Source: Cesiribacteraceae bacterium YIM B00369
Lineage (GTDB): Bacteria > Bacteroidota > Bacteroidia > Cytophagales > Cyclobacteriaceae
Direction: 5' to 3'
Length of the DNA: 64,000 bases
Assembly: GCA_017948555.1 (NCBI GenBank)
Contig: JAFMYY010000004.1
Span: forward strand, 228,878-292,877
Made by a program: the position numbers and the translations under genes. Below, piece by piece: positions 37,471 through 46,134 of the stretch. The notes under the pieces were generated by a model, which did not search any database, was not told where the DNA came from, and was given only the letters and a program-made list of their open reading frames with translations. The first letter of the stretch is position 1. Every line of letters begins with the position of its first letter.

Positions 37471-38532
37471 CTATAAATGAGGATGCTTTTCCTTTTGAGT
37501 CCGTGAACCGGAAGAATCAGACAGAGGATCTGAATAAAGCTTTTTCAGTTCATGCTCAATCAGGCAAAGAAAGGCAGGGATAAAAATAAGCGCCTGAGGC
37601 ACCAGAAACAGCCGGGTTTCCATTGCCATGCTTTTAAACAGGTGCACAAGAATCCAGAACGGTACAATAAGCAAGCCTATGGCCTGCAGAAAAAAGGGCC
37701 AGCGCCTGAACCACACCAAAGCGACCAGAGGCACAATTCCTAAGGTGCCAATTAGCTGAGGGTACATATTAAAAAAGGAAATATTGAAAAGGAAAAATTC
37801 TACCGGGGTATCTATTTCATGAATGGCTCCATAAGGGCGAAGTCCGTAAAACATCCTTACCCCTGCAAACAGAAAAACATACACCACCAGGGCAGCTATA
37901 CTGTACCAAATCCTGTCTTTCCTGACCAGACGGAACGGGCGGTAATCAAAAGCAGTTAAAAGCAGCATAAATGGAATGAAACCACTGGTTTCCCTGTTTA
38001 AAACTGCAACGGCTGTCAGGGGAATAATCCATGCCGGATGAGCCTTAAGCACTATATACCCGGCAAGCAAATAAAATAAAATATCGAAATAGGTATTAAA
38101 AGCAAGATCGGCCTGCCAGTTACTGTTGCTCATATTAAAAGCCAGCAACATAATTCCGGCAAGGAGCAGAAACCAGCTTTTCAGCCGCAGTGCTTTATAA
38201 AAATGATATGCTACATAAAAAATTAAAAAATTCTGAAGGAACCGCAAGGCTACATAAGGGGCATAAGGGTGCAAACTAACAGGCAGCGCCCTGAACATTT
38301 TTATAAACCCTTCGAGAACAAAGCCGGAAAACACCCTGTATTGCCAAGGATTGAAAAATTCGGAATCACCGGCTATAAACCGGGCATGTCTTTCCATTTG
38401 AATTTCCATTCCAACGCCAATACAACTGCTAACCTGCTCATACACCACATAAACACTTAAAATAATTATAATGCCTGTAAACAATAGCTTTCGCAAAGCT
38501 GATTCGTATTTTACCTCTGTTGTTAAAGACAT
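37471..38532 (-). CDS. multi-pass membrane protein of unknown function
   Basis: A 353-aa protein with about nine predicted membrane helices and a short basic C-terminus. I do not recognise the family. The first extracytoplasmic loop contains GDSEFFNPWQYRVFSGFVLE, a pattern that recalls GT-C type glycosyltransferases or polymer-handling membrane proteins, where an acidic residue follows helix 1. No catalytic motif is clear enough to name a reaction. The gene stands alone on the minus strand between a hydrolase gene and a divergent oxidoreductase gene. A role in the surrounding polysaccharide region is plausible but unproven. Confidence 0.75.
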   Translation of the reverse strand: MSLTTEVKYESALRKLLFTGIIIILSVYVVYEQVSSCIGVGMEIQMERHARFIAGDSEFFNPWQYRVFSGFVLEGFIKMFRALPVSLHPYAPYVALRFLQNFLIFYVAYHFYKALRLKSWFLLLAGIMLLAFNMSNSNWQADLAFNTYFDILFYLLAGYIVLKAHPAWIIPLTAVAVLNRETSGFIPFMLLLTAFDYRPFRLVRKDRIWYSIAALVVYVFLFAGVRMFYGLRPYGAIHEIDTPVEFFLFNISFFNMYPQLIGTLGIVPLVALVWFRRWPFFLQAIGLLIVPFWILVHLFKSMAMETRLFLVPQALIFIPAFLCLIEHELKKLYSDPLSDSSGSRTQKEKHPHL

Positions 38533-38719
38533 AACCGATTAACTATTAAAAAAATATATTTAAATTCACACCAGGCGATTACAGGGATTCAAGCCAAAAT
38601 CCGGAACACAAAACACTACCAATCCAATTAAAATAGAAAGAAGAAATTCTATTCTATGTATAAGCTGCACTTAAATTTATTTTACTGCATTTTTGTACCC
38701 AATTTCAAATAATGGCACT

Positions 38720-40171
38720 ATGAAGGAAAAATACGATTTGATAATGGCAGGCACTTCTTTTGCCTCCACTTTCTTTTTGAAAAAATACCTTGAAAAGGCG
38801 CCATCTACTGCTAAGGTTTTAGTACTGGAAAGAGGTAAAATGCTTTCTCATGCGCAAAGACTCTCATTTGCCAGGGAACAAAAATACGGACTAAACTCAT
38901 TTATCAGCAGCCTCAGCCAACAAAACCCCACCTTCGATAATACCCGATCCAGCAAACCCTGGATTTTTGACCCCAACTTTGGAGGAAGCTCCAATTGCTG
39001 GACAGGCTGTACTCCGCGCTTTATGCCTAACGATTTTAAGTTGCGTTCTGTTTATGGAATTGGAAAAGACTGGCCCCTTTCTTATGCTCAGCTGGAACCT
39101 TTTTATTGCGAGGCTGAAGAACTGATGCAGATTTCAGGGCCTTCGCAAACCCCCTACCCAATGTCGCGGAAATACCCTTTACCTGCGCATGCCTTAAGTA
39201 CTACCGATAAAATTATGCAGGAGCATTATGGCCCTTTGTACATAAGCCAGCCAACAGCACGTGCAAGCCGTGCCACAGGAAACAGAGGCACCTGCTGCAC
39301 TACCTCTATTTGCCATTTGTGCCCTGTTAATGCCAAGTTTACTATCGAAAATACTTTTTTACACCTTTATTCCGACCCAAGGGTAAACATTCAATATGAA
39401 TCCCAGGTGTATGCCCTCGACCTTAATAATGATAAAGTAAATGCAGTACATTATACTGCTCAGAATAAGGAAAGAAAAGCAGAAGGGGAAGTAGTTGCTT
39501 TGGGTACCAATGCCATATTCAACAGCCATATCCTGCTGAATTCAGGCGACAGCCATCCATTAACAGGAAAAGGCTTAAGCGAACAGGTAGGTATTTATGC
39601 GTATGTTTACCTTGGCCATGGTATGGATAATGTGGGAGGCTCTTCCACAATTACAGCCAATGGCTTTATGTGGTACGACGGGCCACACAGGAAAGAACGG
39701 GCAGCATGCATTATCGAAAATCATAACGACCCTTTTATAAGGAATGAAAGGGGCCGCTGGAGACAAATGATGAAATTAAAATTTGTTTTTGAAGATCTTC
39801 CTCAGAACGATAATCTGGTATCTGTATCGGAAAGTGATAAATTAATACCTTCGGCAGAATATAAAACCCACTCGGCTTATACTCAAAGAGGCATCGATTT
39901 TCTTCATGCAAACATTGAAAAACTTTTTAGTTTTTTACCTGTTGAAAAAATTGATCTTGATGATTTCAATCAACCTACGGAAGCACATATTCTCGGAACC
40001 GTACGAATGGGTAAAACCATTAAGGATGGAGTAGTGGACCATAAACTATCGCACCACCAATACAGGAACCTGTTTGTACTGGGAGGCAGTTCATTCCCTG
40101 CTATTACTCCCTCGAACCCAACACTAACAATTTCGGCCCTTTCCCTGAGAGCCGCCGAACTTAGTTTTTAA
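38720..40171 (+). CDS. GMC-type FAD-dependent dehydrogenase with Cys cluster
   Basis: A 483-aa flavoprotein of the glucose-methanol-choline superfamily. The N-terminal dinucleotide turn is atypical (IMAGTSFAS instead of GxGxxG) but is followed by LVLERG. GGSSNCWTGCTPRF is the conserved GMC block, and the C-terminus has GTVRMG and a typical SNPTLTISALSLRAAE. A cluster CCTTSICHLC at about residues 199-208 resembles the 3Fe-4S ligands of bacterial FAD-glucose dehydrogenases. The ATG at 38720 is preferred to an upstream TTG at 38693. A Tat-signal small protein follows 96 bp later, supporting a two-subunit periplasmic sugar or alcohol dehydrogenase. The substrate is unknown. Confidence 0.85.
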   Translation: MKEKYDLIMAGTSFASTFFLKKYLEKAPSTAKVLVLERGKMLSHAQRLSFAREQKYGLNSFISSLSQQNPTFDNTRSSKPWIFDPNFGGSSNCWTGCTPRFMPNDFKLRSVYGIGKDWPLSYAQLEPFYCEAEELMQISGPSQTPYPMSRKYPLPAHALSTTDKIMQEHYGPLYISQPTARASRATGNRGTCCTTSICHLCPVNAKFTIENTFLHLYSDPRVNIQYESQVYALDLNNDKVNAVHYTAQNKERKAEGEVVALGTNAIFNSHILLNSGDSHPLTGKGLSEQVGIYAYVYLGHGMDNVGGSSTITANGFMWYDGPHRKERAACIIENHNDPFIRNERGRWRQMMKLKFVFEDLPQNDNLVSVSESDKLIPSAEYKTHSAYTQRGIDFLHANIEKLFSFLPVEKIDLDDFNQPTEAHILGTVRMGKTIKDGVVDHKLSHHQYRNLFVLGGSSFPAITPSNPTLTISALSLRAAELSF

Positions 40172-40267
40172 CAGGCTTATTTTCAGTTTTAATTCCTGGT
40201 ATCCGCTTTTGAGGTGCCTGATTTTACCTTTTTGATTATAAATTTATAATTCTTAATTCAATATTGT

Positions 40268-40702
40268 ATGGAGCGCAGGCGGTTTTTAAAGTATATTGGA
40301 GCAGGCTCAGTCCTGGCCGCCCTGGGAGTGGTTGGAGTAAGCTCTTTCCAGACCACCCTAAAAAACATGATCCTTGAAGATACTAAAGGAATGGGTATTG
40401 AGGAAAAGGATGTGGACAGGTTTCTGGCCGATGCTAAAGCAGAAAGGTTTTGGGAGCAGTATGACCTGACGAAAAAAGGATTTATAGTGGCCCATACATG
40501 GCTGGGCTTAGAGGTACTCCCTTATAAGGTAAAGTACAACCAATACCGCAGTCAGGTTATAGGATACTTCTTACTCTCCACCGACTATTTCACAAATAAA
40601 ATGAACCCAAACCTGCCGGTTAATTATATTGCCTTTTACAACCCTTACAAAACCGCCTGTTCAAGCCCGTTCTCAAACTTTCATTACCCTGCAAAAAGGT
40701 AG
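40268..40702 (+). CDS. Tat-signal small protein, likely dehydrogenase partner
   Basis: A 144-aa protein starting with a twin-arginine export signal: RRRFLKYIG at residues 3-11, then a hydrophobic stretch to about 28. The mature part is mostly charged and aromatic, with no cofactor motif. Small Tat-signal subunits paired with GMC dehydrogenases (gluconate 2-dehydrogenase subunit 3 type) carry the flavoprotein across the membrane as a hitchhiker. The pairing and order here suggest the same role. It ends 10 bp before the convergent HAD phosphatase gene. The assignment is by context; similarity to subunit 3 was not verified. Confidence 0.75.
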   Translation: MERRRFLKYIGAGSVLAALGVVGVSSFQTTLKNMILEDTKGMGIEEKDVDRFLADAKAERFWEQYDLTKKGFIVAHTWLGLEVLPYKVKYNQYRSQVIGYFLLSTDYFTNKMNPNLPVNYIAFYNPYKTACSSPFSNFHYPAKR

Positions 40703-40712
40703 TAAAGCGGAA

Positions 40713-41300
40713 CTAAAAGTAACGATAATGAGGATGAGAAGCCAAAGCCAGCATTTCCCTGTCCCCGCTGCTGTCCCCATACACATAAACCTCCTCAAAA
40801 TCTTTGGTTCGCACCAGCTTCTCAAGGCGGTTAACTTTTTCCGGCCCGTAGCAATTTTTACCACTGATCCGTCCGGTAATCTTTCCCTCTCTTACCTCCA
40901 GGCAGGTGGCCAGGAGCTCAATCCCCTTTTTCTTACACCAGGGCGCCAGCCATTGTTCTGCTGAGGCTGACACAACTACCACCCTGTCCCCGGCTTCAAT
41001 ATGCTTTTCAAGTGCTGCTTTTGCCTTTGGGCGGAGCATTCCCGGAATTACCTCCCTGGCAAAACTTTCTCCTTTCTGTTTCAGAGCACCTTCAGGCATC
41101 CCTGCAAAAAAGAAACGGAGCACTTTCTCTTTTGCCTTCCAGTTCGGGTACAGCTTTAACTTATAGGCTGCCAGCCAGGGGGAGGCTTTTAACATACCCC
41201 CATAAAAGGTTTTAGTTCCATAGCAGTACTTAATAAATTCAAGAAAGGAATCCTTGTAGGTTAAGGTCCCGTCAAAATCAAAAACAGCCAGCCTCTTCAT
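40713..41300 (-). CDS. HAD-IB family phosphatase
   Basis: A 195-aa haloacid-dehalogenase-type phosphatase. The nucleophile motif is FDFDGTLT (Asp8, Asp10), motif II is VVVSAS, and motifs III/IV are in the KVNRLEKL and VYGDSSGDREML stretches. HAD-IB enzymes include phosphoserine phosphatase. Here the gene is last in a coupled cassette with UbiA-, DprE1- and DprE2-like genes, so it most likely removes the 5-phosphate from polyprenyl-phosphoryl-5-phosphoribose. Its ATG shares one base with the end of the DprE2-like gene. The phosphatase class is clear; the substrate is inferred from the cassette. Confidence 0.85.
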   Translation of the reverse strand: MKRLAVFDFDGTLTYKDSFLEFIKYCYGTKTFYGGMLKASPWLAAYKLKLYPNWKAKEKVLRFFFAGMPEGALKQKGESFAREVIPGMLRPKAKAALEKHIEAGDRVVVVSASAEQWLAPWCKKKGIELLATCLEVREGKITGRISGKNCYGPEKVNRLEKLVRTKDFEEVYVYGDSSGDREMLALASHPHYRYF

Positions 41301-42031
41301 TATAAATTCATTTTTTTAAAAATGCCTTCCGGAATCATCCGGATATTCTGCATAATGAGTTTCCAGACAGGCAGGGTATAAATTACATCCTCTTTGGAGC
41401 GGAAGGCTTTGTAAATGGCTTTACCTACCTGTTCAGGTTCTGCAGTAAGCGGTTTGGGTAGCGGGAGCCCCTCAGTCATTCTGGTACGGACAAAACCGGG
41501 TTTAACAGTAAGAACAGGAATCCCTTTTTTAGCAAGCCTGTTGCGCAGGCCGGAAAGGTAGGCGGTGAAACCGGCCTTTGCACTTCCATATAAATAATTG
41601 CTCTGCCGGCCTCTCTCGCCGGCTACACTACTTATACCTATAATGGCACCATATTCCTGCTCTGCATAGGAATTGGCCACTATGTTTAAAACAGAAACTG
41701 CTCCGGTATAATTTACCTGAATTATCCGCTGTGCTTCCTCCCATTCATTCTGCCCTTTTTCCTGTTCTCCCAAATACCCGAATGCACAGAGGGTAACATC
41801 GGGCCTGTGTGGCAGCTTTGCAAAAAATGAGGCATGCCCGGCAAAATCCTCCGCGTCAAAAAGGTGTGAGCTGACAGGTACCTCAAAGCGGCTGCTTATG
41901 TCTTTTTCAATTACAGCCAGCTTTTCCGGAGCCCTGCCGGCAAGTAAAATACCAAAACCGTTACGGGCAAATTCATACGCAGTGGCAGCAGCAATATCTG
42001 AGGTTGCTCCTAAAATTAAAATGTACTTCAT
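41300..42031 (-). CDS. SDR reductase, DprE2-like
   Basis: A 243-aa short-chain dehydrogenase. The nucleotide-binding turn is GATSDIA (residues 8-14), the catalytic Ser-Ser is in IIGISSVAGERGR, and the Tyr/Lys motif is YGSAKAGF. GATSDIA and VKPGFVRTRMT are characteristic of DprE2, which reduces the 2-keto intermediate in polyprenyl-phosphoryl-arabinose synthesis. It overlaps the DprE1-like gene by 4 bp (ATGA) and the HAD gene by one base. Direct partnership with the upstream FAD oxidase is therefore very likely. Other SDR functions remain possible if the cassette makes a different sugar. Confidence 0.86.
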   Translation of the reverse strand: MKYILILGATSDIAAATAYEFARNGFGILLAGRAPEKLAVIEKDISSRFEVPVSSHLFDAEDFAGHASFFAKLPHRPDVTLCAFGYLGEQEKGQNEWEEAQRIIQVNYTGAVSVLNIVANSYAEQEYGAIIGISSVAGERGRQSNYLYGSAKAGFTAYLSGLRNRLAKKGIPVLTVKPGFVRTRMTEGLPLPKPLTAEPEQVGKAIYKAFRSKEDVIYTLPVWKLIMQNIRMIPEGIFKKMNL

Positions 42032-43365
42032 GGTAAAATAGAAAGTCGCCGGGCAAGCATAGAGTTAAATTTAGCTTCCGGATTATATTTATTCACTATC
42101 TGTTGAAATTTTTCAGCATTCGGATACCCCTTCCAGAACAGTTCCTGCTGCATACGGGCATCTTTGGAGAGGTAAATCCTTCCTTCAAACTGCATAACAA
42201 TTTCATCCAGCTCATTCAGAAATTCAAATATGCCATCCTGAACAGGAAAATCAAGCGCCAGGGTATAGCCCCTTTTAGGAAAGGAAATAAGGCTTTCCTG
42301 TTCCCCGAACAATTTCAGCACAGCCAGAAAGGAGCCCTTCTTTTTATCTGATATTTTCTCCAGAATCCTGATCAGCCCTTCCCTGCTCTTTTCCACAGGC
42401 AAAACGAACTGGTATTGCAGAAAACCTCTGCTCCCATACATCCTGTTCCAGTGCAGAATGCTGTCCAGCGGATAGAAGAAAGGCTCATAATGTACTAATC
42501 CATCAGCTTCCCGCGACAATTGCTTATTATAATAAGCGAAATTAAATGCCTTTATAGAAAGTGGATTCAAAGTAATTGCCGGCAGATTGAAAGGAATCGA
42601 TAGTTTTCTGCCGTCCGGAATATATAACGGGTTCTTTTTTTGCTTTTCATTCAGCTCTTCTGATCCTGCATGCTCCCCGGCAAGTAAAACACTTCTGCCC
42701 AAATCTTTACCCTTCCCGAGGCAGTCAATCCAGGCTACGGTATAAGTATAAGATTCGTTAGCCTCAAAGAGATCAAAAATCTCATCTAAATTCCGGGCCT
42801 TTATGGATTTTTGGGTAATATAGGAGGATTCAATCTTTTTTAGCTGAAAAGTAACACGGCTGATTACACCGGTGAGGCCCATTCCGCCACAGGTGGCTGC
42901 AAAGAGGTCAGGCTGGTGGCCCGGAGAACACTTTATCAGCTCACTTTCGCCGTTCAGGAGTTCAATTTCATGAACATGGCTGGAAAAGGAGCCATCTTTG
43001 TGGTGGTTCTTTCCATGCACATCAGAAGCTACCGCTCCCCCTACAGTAATAAACTTTGTTCCAGGGGTAACCGGCAGGAACCAGCCTTTAGGTACAATCA
43101 CCTTTAAAAGATCATCCAGAGTCACCCCTGCCTCACAGCAAACTATTCCCTTTTCCACATCAAAGGAATGGATGTGGTTATACTTAAGGGTGGATAAAAC
43201 GTTAGCAGCCAGAGAGGCGTCGCCATAACACCGGCCGTTCCCTCTTGCAATTAAATTTCCCGAAAAACTGTTAATTGCCTTTTCCAGCTCGTCCCGAAAC
43301 TGAAATGAACGTACCTCAGCCTCAGCGACAGGGTAGTTACCCCAGTTTGCCAGTTTCTTTCTCAT
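42028..43365 (-). CDS. FAD-binding oxidoreductase, DprE1-like
   Basis: A 445-aa VAO-family flavoenzyme. The FAD-binding part contains ARGNGRCYGDASL (about 40-52), GTKFITVGGAVASDVHGKNH (102-121) and GSFSSHVHEIELL, closely following mycobacterial DprE1, the oxidase that converts decaprenyl-phosphoryl-ribose to its 2-keto form. The C-terminal part keeps YLSKDAR with Lys401, equivalent to Lys418 of the Mycobacterium tuberculosis enzyme as I recall it. The position equivalent to Cys387 there is Ala370 here (GYTLALDF). It lies 7 bp after the UbiA gene and overlaps the DprE2-like gene by 4 bp. The product is probably polyprenyl-phosphoryl-arabinose made with the neighbours. Confidence 0.88.
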   Translation of the reverse strand: MRKKLANWGNYPVAEAEVRSFQFRDELEKAINSFSGNLIARGNGRCYGDASLAANVLSTLKYNHIHSFDVEKGIVCCEAGVTLDDLLKVIVPKGWFLPVTPGTKFITVGGAVASDVHGKNHHKDGSFSSHVHEIELLNGESELIKCSPGHQPDLFAATCGGMGLTGVISRVTFQLKKIESSYITQKSIKARNLDEIFDLFEANESYTYTVAWIDCLGKGKDLGRSVLLAGEHAGSEELNEKQKKNPLYIPDGRKLSIPFNLPAITLNPLSIKAFNFAYYNKQLSREADGLVHYEPFFYPLDSILHWNRMYGSRGFLQYQFVLPVEKSREGLIRILEKISDKKKGSFLAVLKLFGEQESLISFPKRGYTLALDFPVQDGIFEFLNELDEIVMQFEGRIYLSKDARMQQELFWKGYPNAEKFQQIVNKYNPEAKFNSMLARRLSILP

Positions 43366-43372
43366 TTCAATT

Positions 43373-44281
43373 TTAAATTTTTGGCAGGTAAATAATTACA
43401 TAAAAGCTTATAATCCAGGCCACTATCGTCATCCGGATAAATGTATCTTTATACAAAACCTTTGTGGGAGACCCGCTGTCGTTTTCCACCATTGTTATTT
43501 GCAGGTAGCGCATAAGGCCGGCTATAACAAAAATACTGGTAAAGTAAATGTAGGGAGTACCTAACCTTGTGGTTACCTCATCGGAAATAGCATACATAAT
43601 ATATGCCACAATAATAATCCCGGCAACCATGGTAAGGCAAGATCCTAAAAACTCGAGATTGTAATTCCTTACCGATTTACGCATATGCTTGCCCGATGCC
43701 AGGTTCAGTACAATATCGTCGCGTCTTTTGGCTAAGGCAAGAAATAAGGCCAACAGAAACACCATAATCATCAGCCACTGCGAAACTGGTACCTCTGCCA
43801 CTACTCCGCCTGCAAGGGTCCTGAAAAGGAAACCAAGGGCAATAATAAAAATATCCACCAGGGGATAGTTCTTCAGGCCCATTGAATAAGAAATATTGAA
43901 AACAAAGTAAATGCCTGATATAATAAGGAAGTAAAAATCTAAAAACCAGGCAATTGCAAAGCCTCCTATAAAAAGGGCTGCAAAAGTGAGGGCGGCTACA
44001 GGAACAGAAACCTCTCCGGAGGCTAATGGCCGGGTCTTTTTTACAGGGTGCTTCCTGTCTTCCTCTATATCCTGGTAATCATTTATAATATAAATGGAAC
44101 TGGCAATAAAGCTGAAAGAAAGAAAACCTAAGCACAACTGAAAAAGGTTATTAACGTTATTAAACAACTGACCGGCAAAAAAGATCGGCAGGAATAGGAA
44201 CAGGTTTTTCACCCATTGCTGAACCCGGATTAATCGAAAAATGGCTGGAACTTTCACCAGGGTTAAACTTGAAGTTTGCAT
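43373..44281 (-). CDS. UbiA-family prenyltransferase, DPPR-synthase-like
   Basis: A 302-aa membrane enzyme with about nine helices and the first Asp-rich motif NDYQDIEEDRKHP (Asn67, Asp68, Asp71, Asp75). The opening IRVQQWVKNLFLFLP and the block SYSMGLKNYPLVDIFIIALG match the subgroup that includes mycobacterial Rv3806c and rhizobial NoeC, which join phosphoribosyl pyrophosphate to polyprenyl phosphate. It is first in a minus-strand cassette with DprE1-like, DprE2-like and HAD genes. Unlike menaquinone or heme UbiA enzymes, it has no such pathway genes nearby. The start lies 146 bp from the divergent GT-C gene start. Confidence 0.88.
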   Translation of the reverse strand: MQTSSLTLVKVPAIFRLIRVQQWVKNLFLFLPIFFAGQLFNNVNNLFQLCLGFLSFSFIASSIYIINDYQDIEEDRKHPVKKTRPLASGEVSVPVAALTFAALFIGGFAIAWFLDFYFLIISGIYFVFNISYSMGLKNYPLVDIFIIALGFLFRTLAGGVVAEVPVSQWLMIMVFLLALFLALAKRRDDIVLNLASGKHMRKSVRNYNLEFLGSCLTMVAGIIIVAYIMYAISDEVTTRLGTPYIYFTSIFVIAGLMRYLQITMVENDSGSPTKVLYKDTFIRMTIVAWIISFYVIIYLPKI

Positions 44282-44427
44282 GATAAAGGAGAAACATCAA
44301 AAGATTTAAAAATAATACTTAAATATCAGGGATTCAAAATAAACAAAAGATTATACCAAAACTTATTCCCTTTAGATAGTTTATTACTAGACTTGCTGTA
44401 CTACATAATTACTCCGTCAGATTAATA

Positions 44428-46134
44428 ATGTTAGCCTTACGGCAATATTTTTTTTTGGTTTCCAAAGCTATGATTACTTTCCACTCCAGAAAAGCCCGCG
44501 GGAGCAGGGCAACAGCACCTGAAGAGACTCCGTCCTCCACTAATATGTATGAGCATGGTGCAGGCTCAGCAGCTTCACTACTGAATCCAAAAACAATAAA
44601 CTGGCTTCAGGCAGGAACCATTTTATTATTCAGCCTTCTTCCTGTATTTGTCAACCTTCCTTACAGGGTTAATATTTTCCTTTCCTGGGAAGGTGCTTAC
44701 AGGCTTTACCTCGGGCAGGTGCCATTCCGCGATTTTGGTATGCCACTGGGATTCGGATACTTTGCACTTCCTGCTGTGTTTTTTAAAATTTTCGGGCCTT
44801 ATCTGTTCAGCCTGGTATATGCACAGGCTTTCCTTAATATTCTTACCCTCTTCAGCCTCCGCTCTGTTCTTAAGCTGCTGGGAGTTAAGCCGGTTAATGT
44901 GCTGCTGGCAATTGTGGTAATGTGCCTTACCTTTACATTCCCCATCAACTTCTGGCCCTGGTATAATAATTCTGCCTTTGTATATGGCCTGTTCGGTCTA
45001 AACATGATATTGTTATATGAATTCAGGGAGGAAAAGAAACTTAAGTGGCTCTTTTTGGTGGCTGCCGGCTTTTTTATGGCATTTGCCTTATTGACAAAAC
45101 AGGATTATGGCGGCCTGGCCTTTGTTTTTGGTTTTGTCCTGCTCGGTTATAACAGCCTTGTTGACGGTGAGTATAAAGGAATACTGGTTTACCTTGCTTC
45201 ATACGTATTCTTTCTGGCTGTTTTTATCGTACCCTTTCTGCCTTACGATTTCCTTTACTGGTTTAATTACGGCCAGGCACCACATGATTCCCGCCTGCAC
45301 CCTGTAAGCTTTGCCAATGAAATTATAGGAGATTCGCTCTATGAAAAAATGTACCTGCTCTTTATCGGGTTTGCACTGTTCCTGCGGTACTCCTCCATTA
45401 AACCCCTTTTATACAACAAACAGGAAGGCACTTTCTTTCTGCTGGCAACAGGAATGGTATTAATGGCCCTGATTACAAAAGTAACCAGCCGCCTCCCTGC
45501 CGATACCTCTACCTATTTCCATGCCTTTGCTTTTGCATACCTGGCCGACAGCTTTACTAAAAAAACACGCACCTCCACCCTGCCTTACCTTGCTGTTATG
45601 GGCACTCTGGTTATTTTCTGGTGGTCGGGGGTTTTCTGGAAGTATGCCGGCAAATTTGTCAATTTCCGGAATGAGGGGGATGCCCCTGTAGCTGCTGAAG
45701 CACAGATAAACTGGCAACTGACAAATTACAGAGCTTTTAAAAAGGTATACCTGCCCGAAAAAACCGTCGCTGGTATCGAAAGGATCAAAAAACTTCCTGT
45801 AGTTCAGAACAAAGCAGATTTGAAAGTACTCAACATGTCGGAGCTTACTCCGCTGGCGCATGAAATTGGCTATACCCCTATGACAGGGCAACCCCTGTGG
45901 TATCACCTGAATATAGGTATGTTCGAAGAACAGGCAGAGGAGTTTAAGCAAAAAATAGCCGGTGGCACTTATGACCTGGTCCTGTTCGAAGATATCCCCA
46001 GCCTTACCGAATTTTACCCTTATGAGGTGCGGGAACAGCTGCAAAAAGATTATGAGCTGCAGGACAGATTCCTTGCTCCAAGGGTGTTGGGCGATTCGTA
46101 TATTGAAGTTTACACACGTAAAAATGATCAATAG
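44428..46134 (+). CDS. GT-C type membrane glycosyltransferase candidate
   Basis: A 568-aa protein with about ten membrane helices and a soluble C-terminal region of about 150 aa. After helix 1 the loop reads WEGAYRLYLGQVPFRDFGMP, with Glu88 and Asp102; this layout is typical of GT-C (GT39/GT83-like) enzymes that use polyprenyl-phosphate sugars outside the cytoplasm. No direct sequence match to arabinosyltransferases is visible. It is divergent from the polyprenyl-phosphoryl-arabinose-like cassette, so it is a good candidate user of that donor. The first ATG gives a long polar N-terminus; starts at 44470 or 44545 are possible. Its 3' end overlaps the next gene by 11 bp. Confidence 0.78.
   Translation: MLALRQYFFLVSKAMITFHSRKARGSRATAPEETPSSTNMYEHGAGSAASLLNPKTINWLQAGTILLFSLLPVFVNLPYRVNIFLSWEGAYRLYLGQVPFRDFGMPLGFGYFALPAVFFKIFGPYLFSLVYAQAFLNILTLFSLRSVLKLLGVKPVNVLLAIVVMCLTFTFPINFWPWYNNSAFVYGLFGLNMILLYEFREEKKLKWLFLVAAGFFMAFALLTKQDYGGLAFVFGFVLLGYNSLVDGEYKGILVYLASYVFFLAVFIVPFLPYDFLYWFNYGQAPHDSRLHPVSFANEIIGDSLYEKMYLLFIGFALFLRYSSIKPLLYNKQEGTFFLLATGMVLMALITKVTSRLPADTSTYFHAFAFAYLADSFTKKTRTSTLPYLAVMGTLVIFWWSGVFWKYAGKFVNFRNEGDAPVAAEAQINWQLTNYRAFKKVYLPEKTVAGIERIKKLPVVQNKADLKVLNMSELTPLAHEIGYTPMTGQPLWYHLNIGMFEEQAEEFKQKIAGGTYDLVLFEDIPSLTEFYPYEVREQLQKDYELQDRFLAPRVLGDSYIEVYTRKNDQ

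Noticed and set aside
45962..46123. A 54-codon N-terminal extension of the second beta-helix protein from an upstream GTG
   Set aside because: It would lie entirely inside the GT-C gene and would bury the signal peptide that begins at the ATG at 46124.
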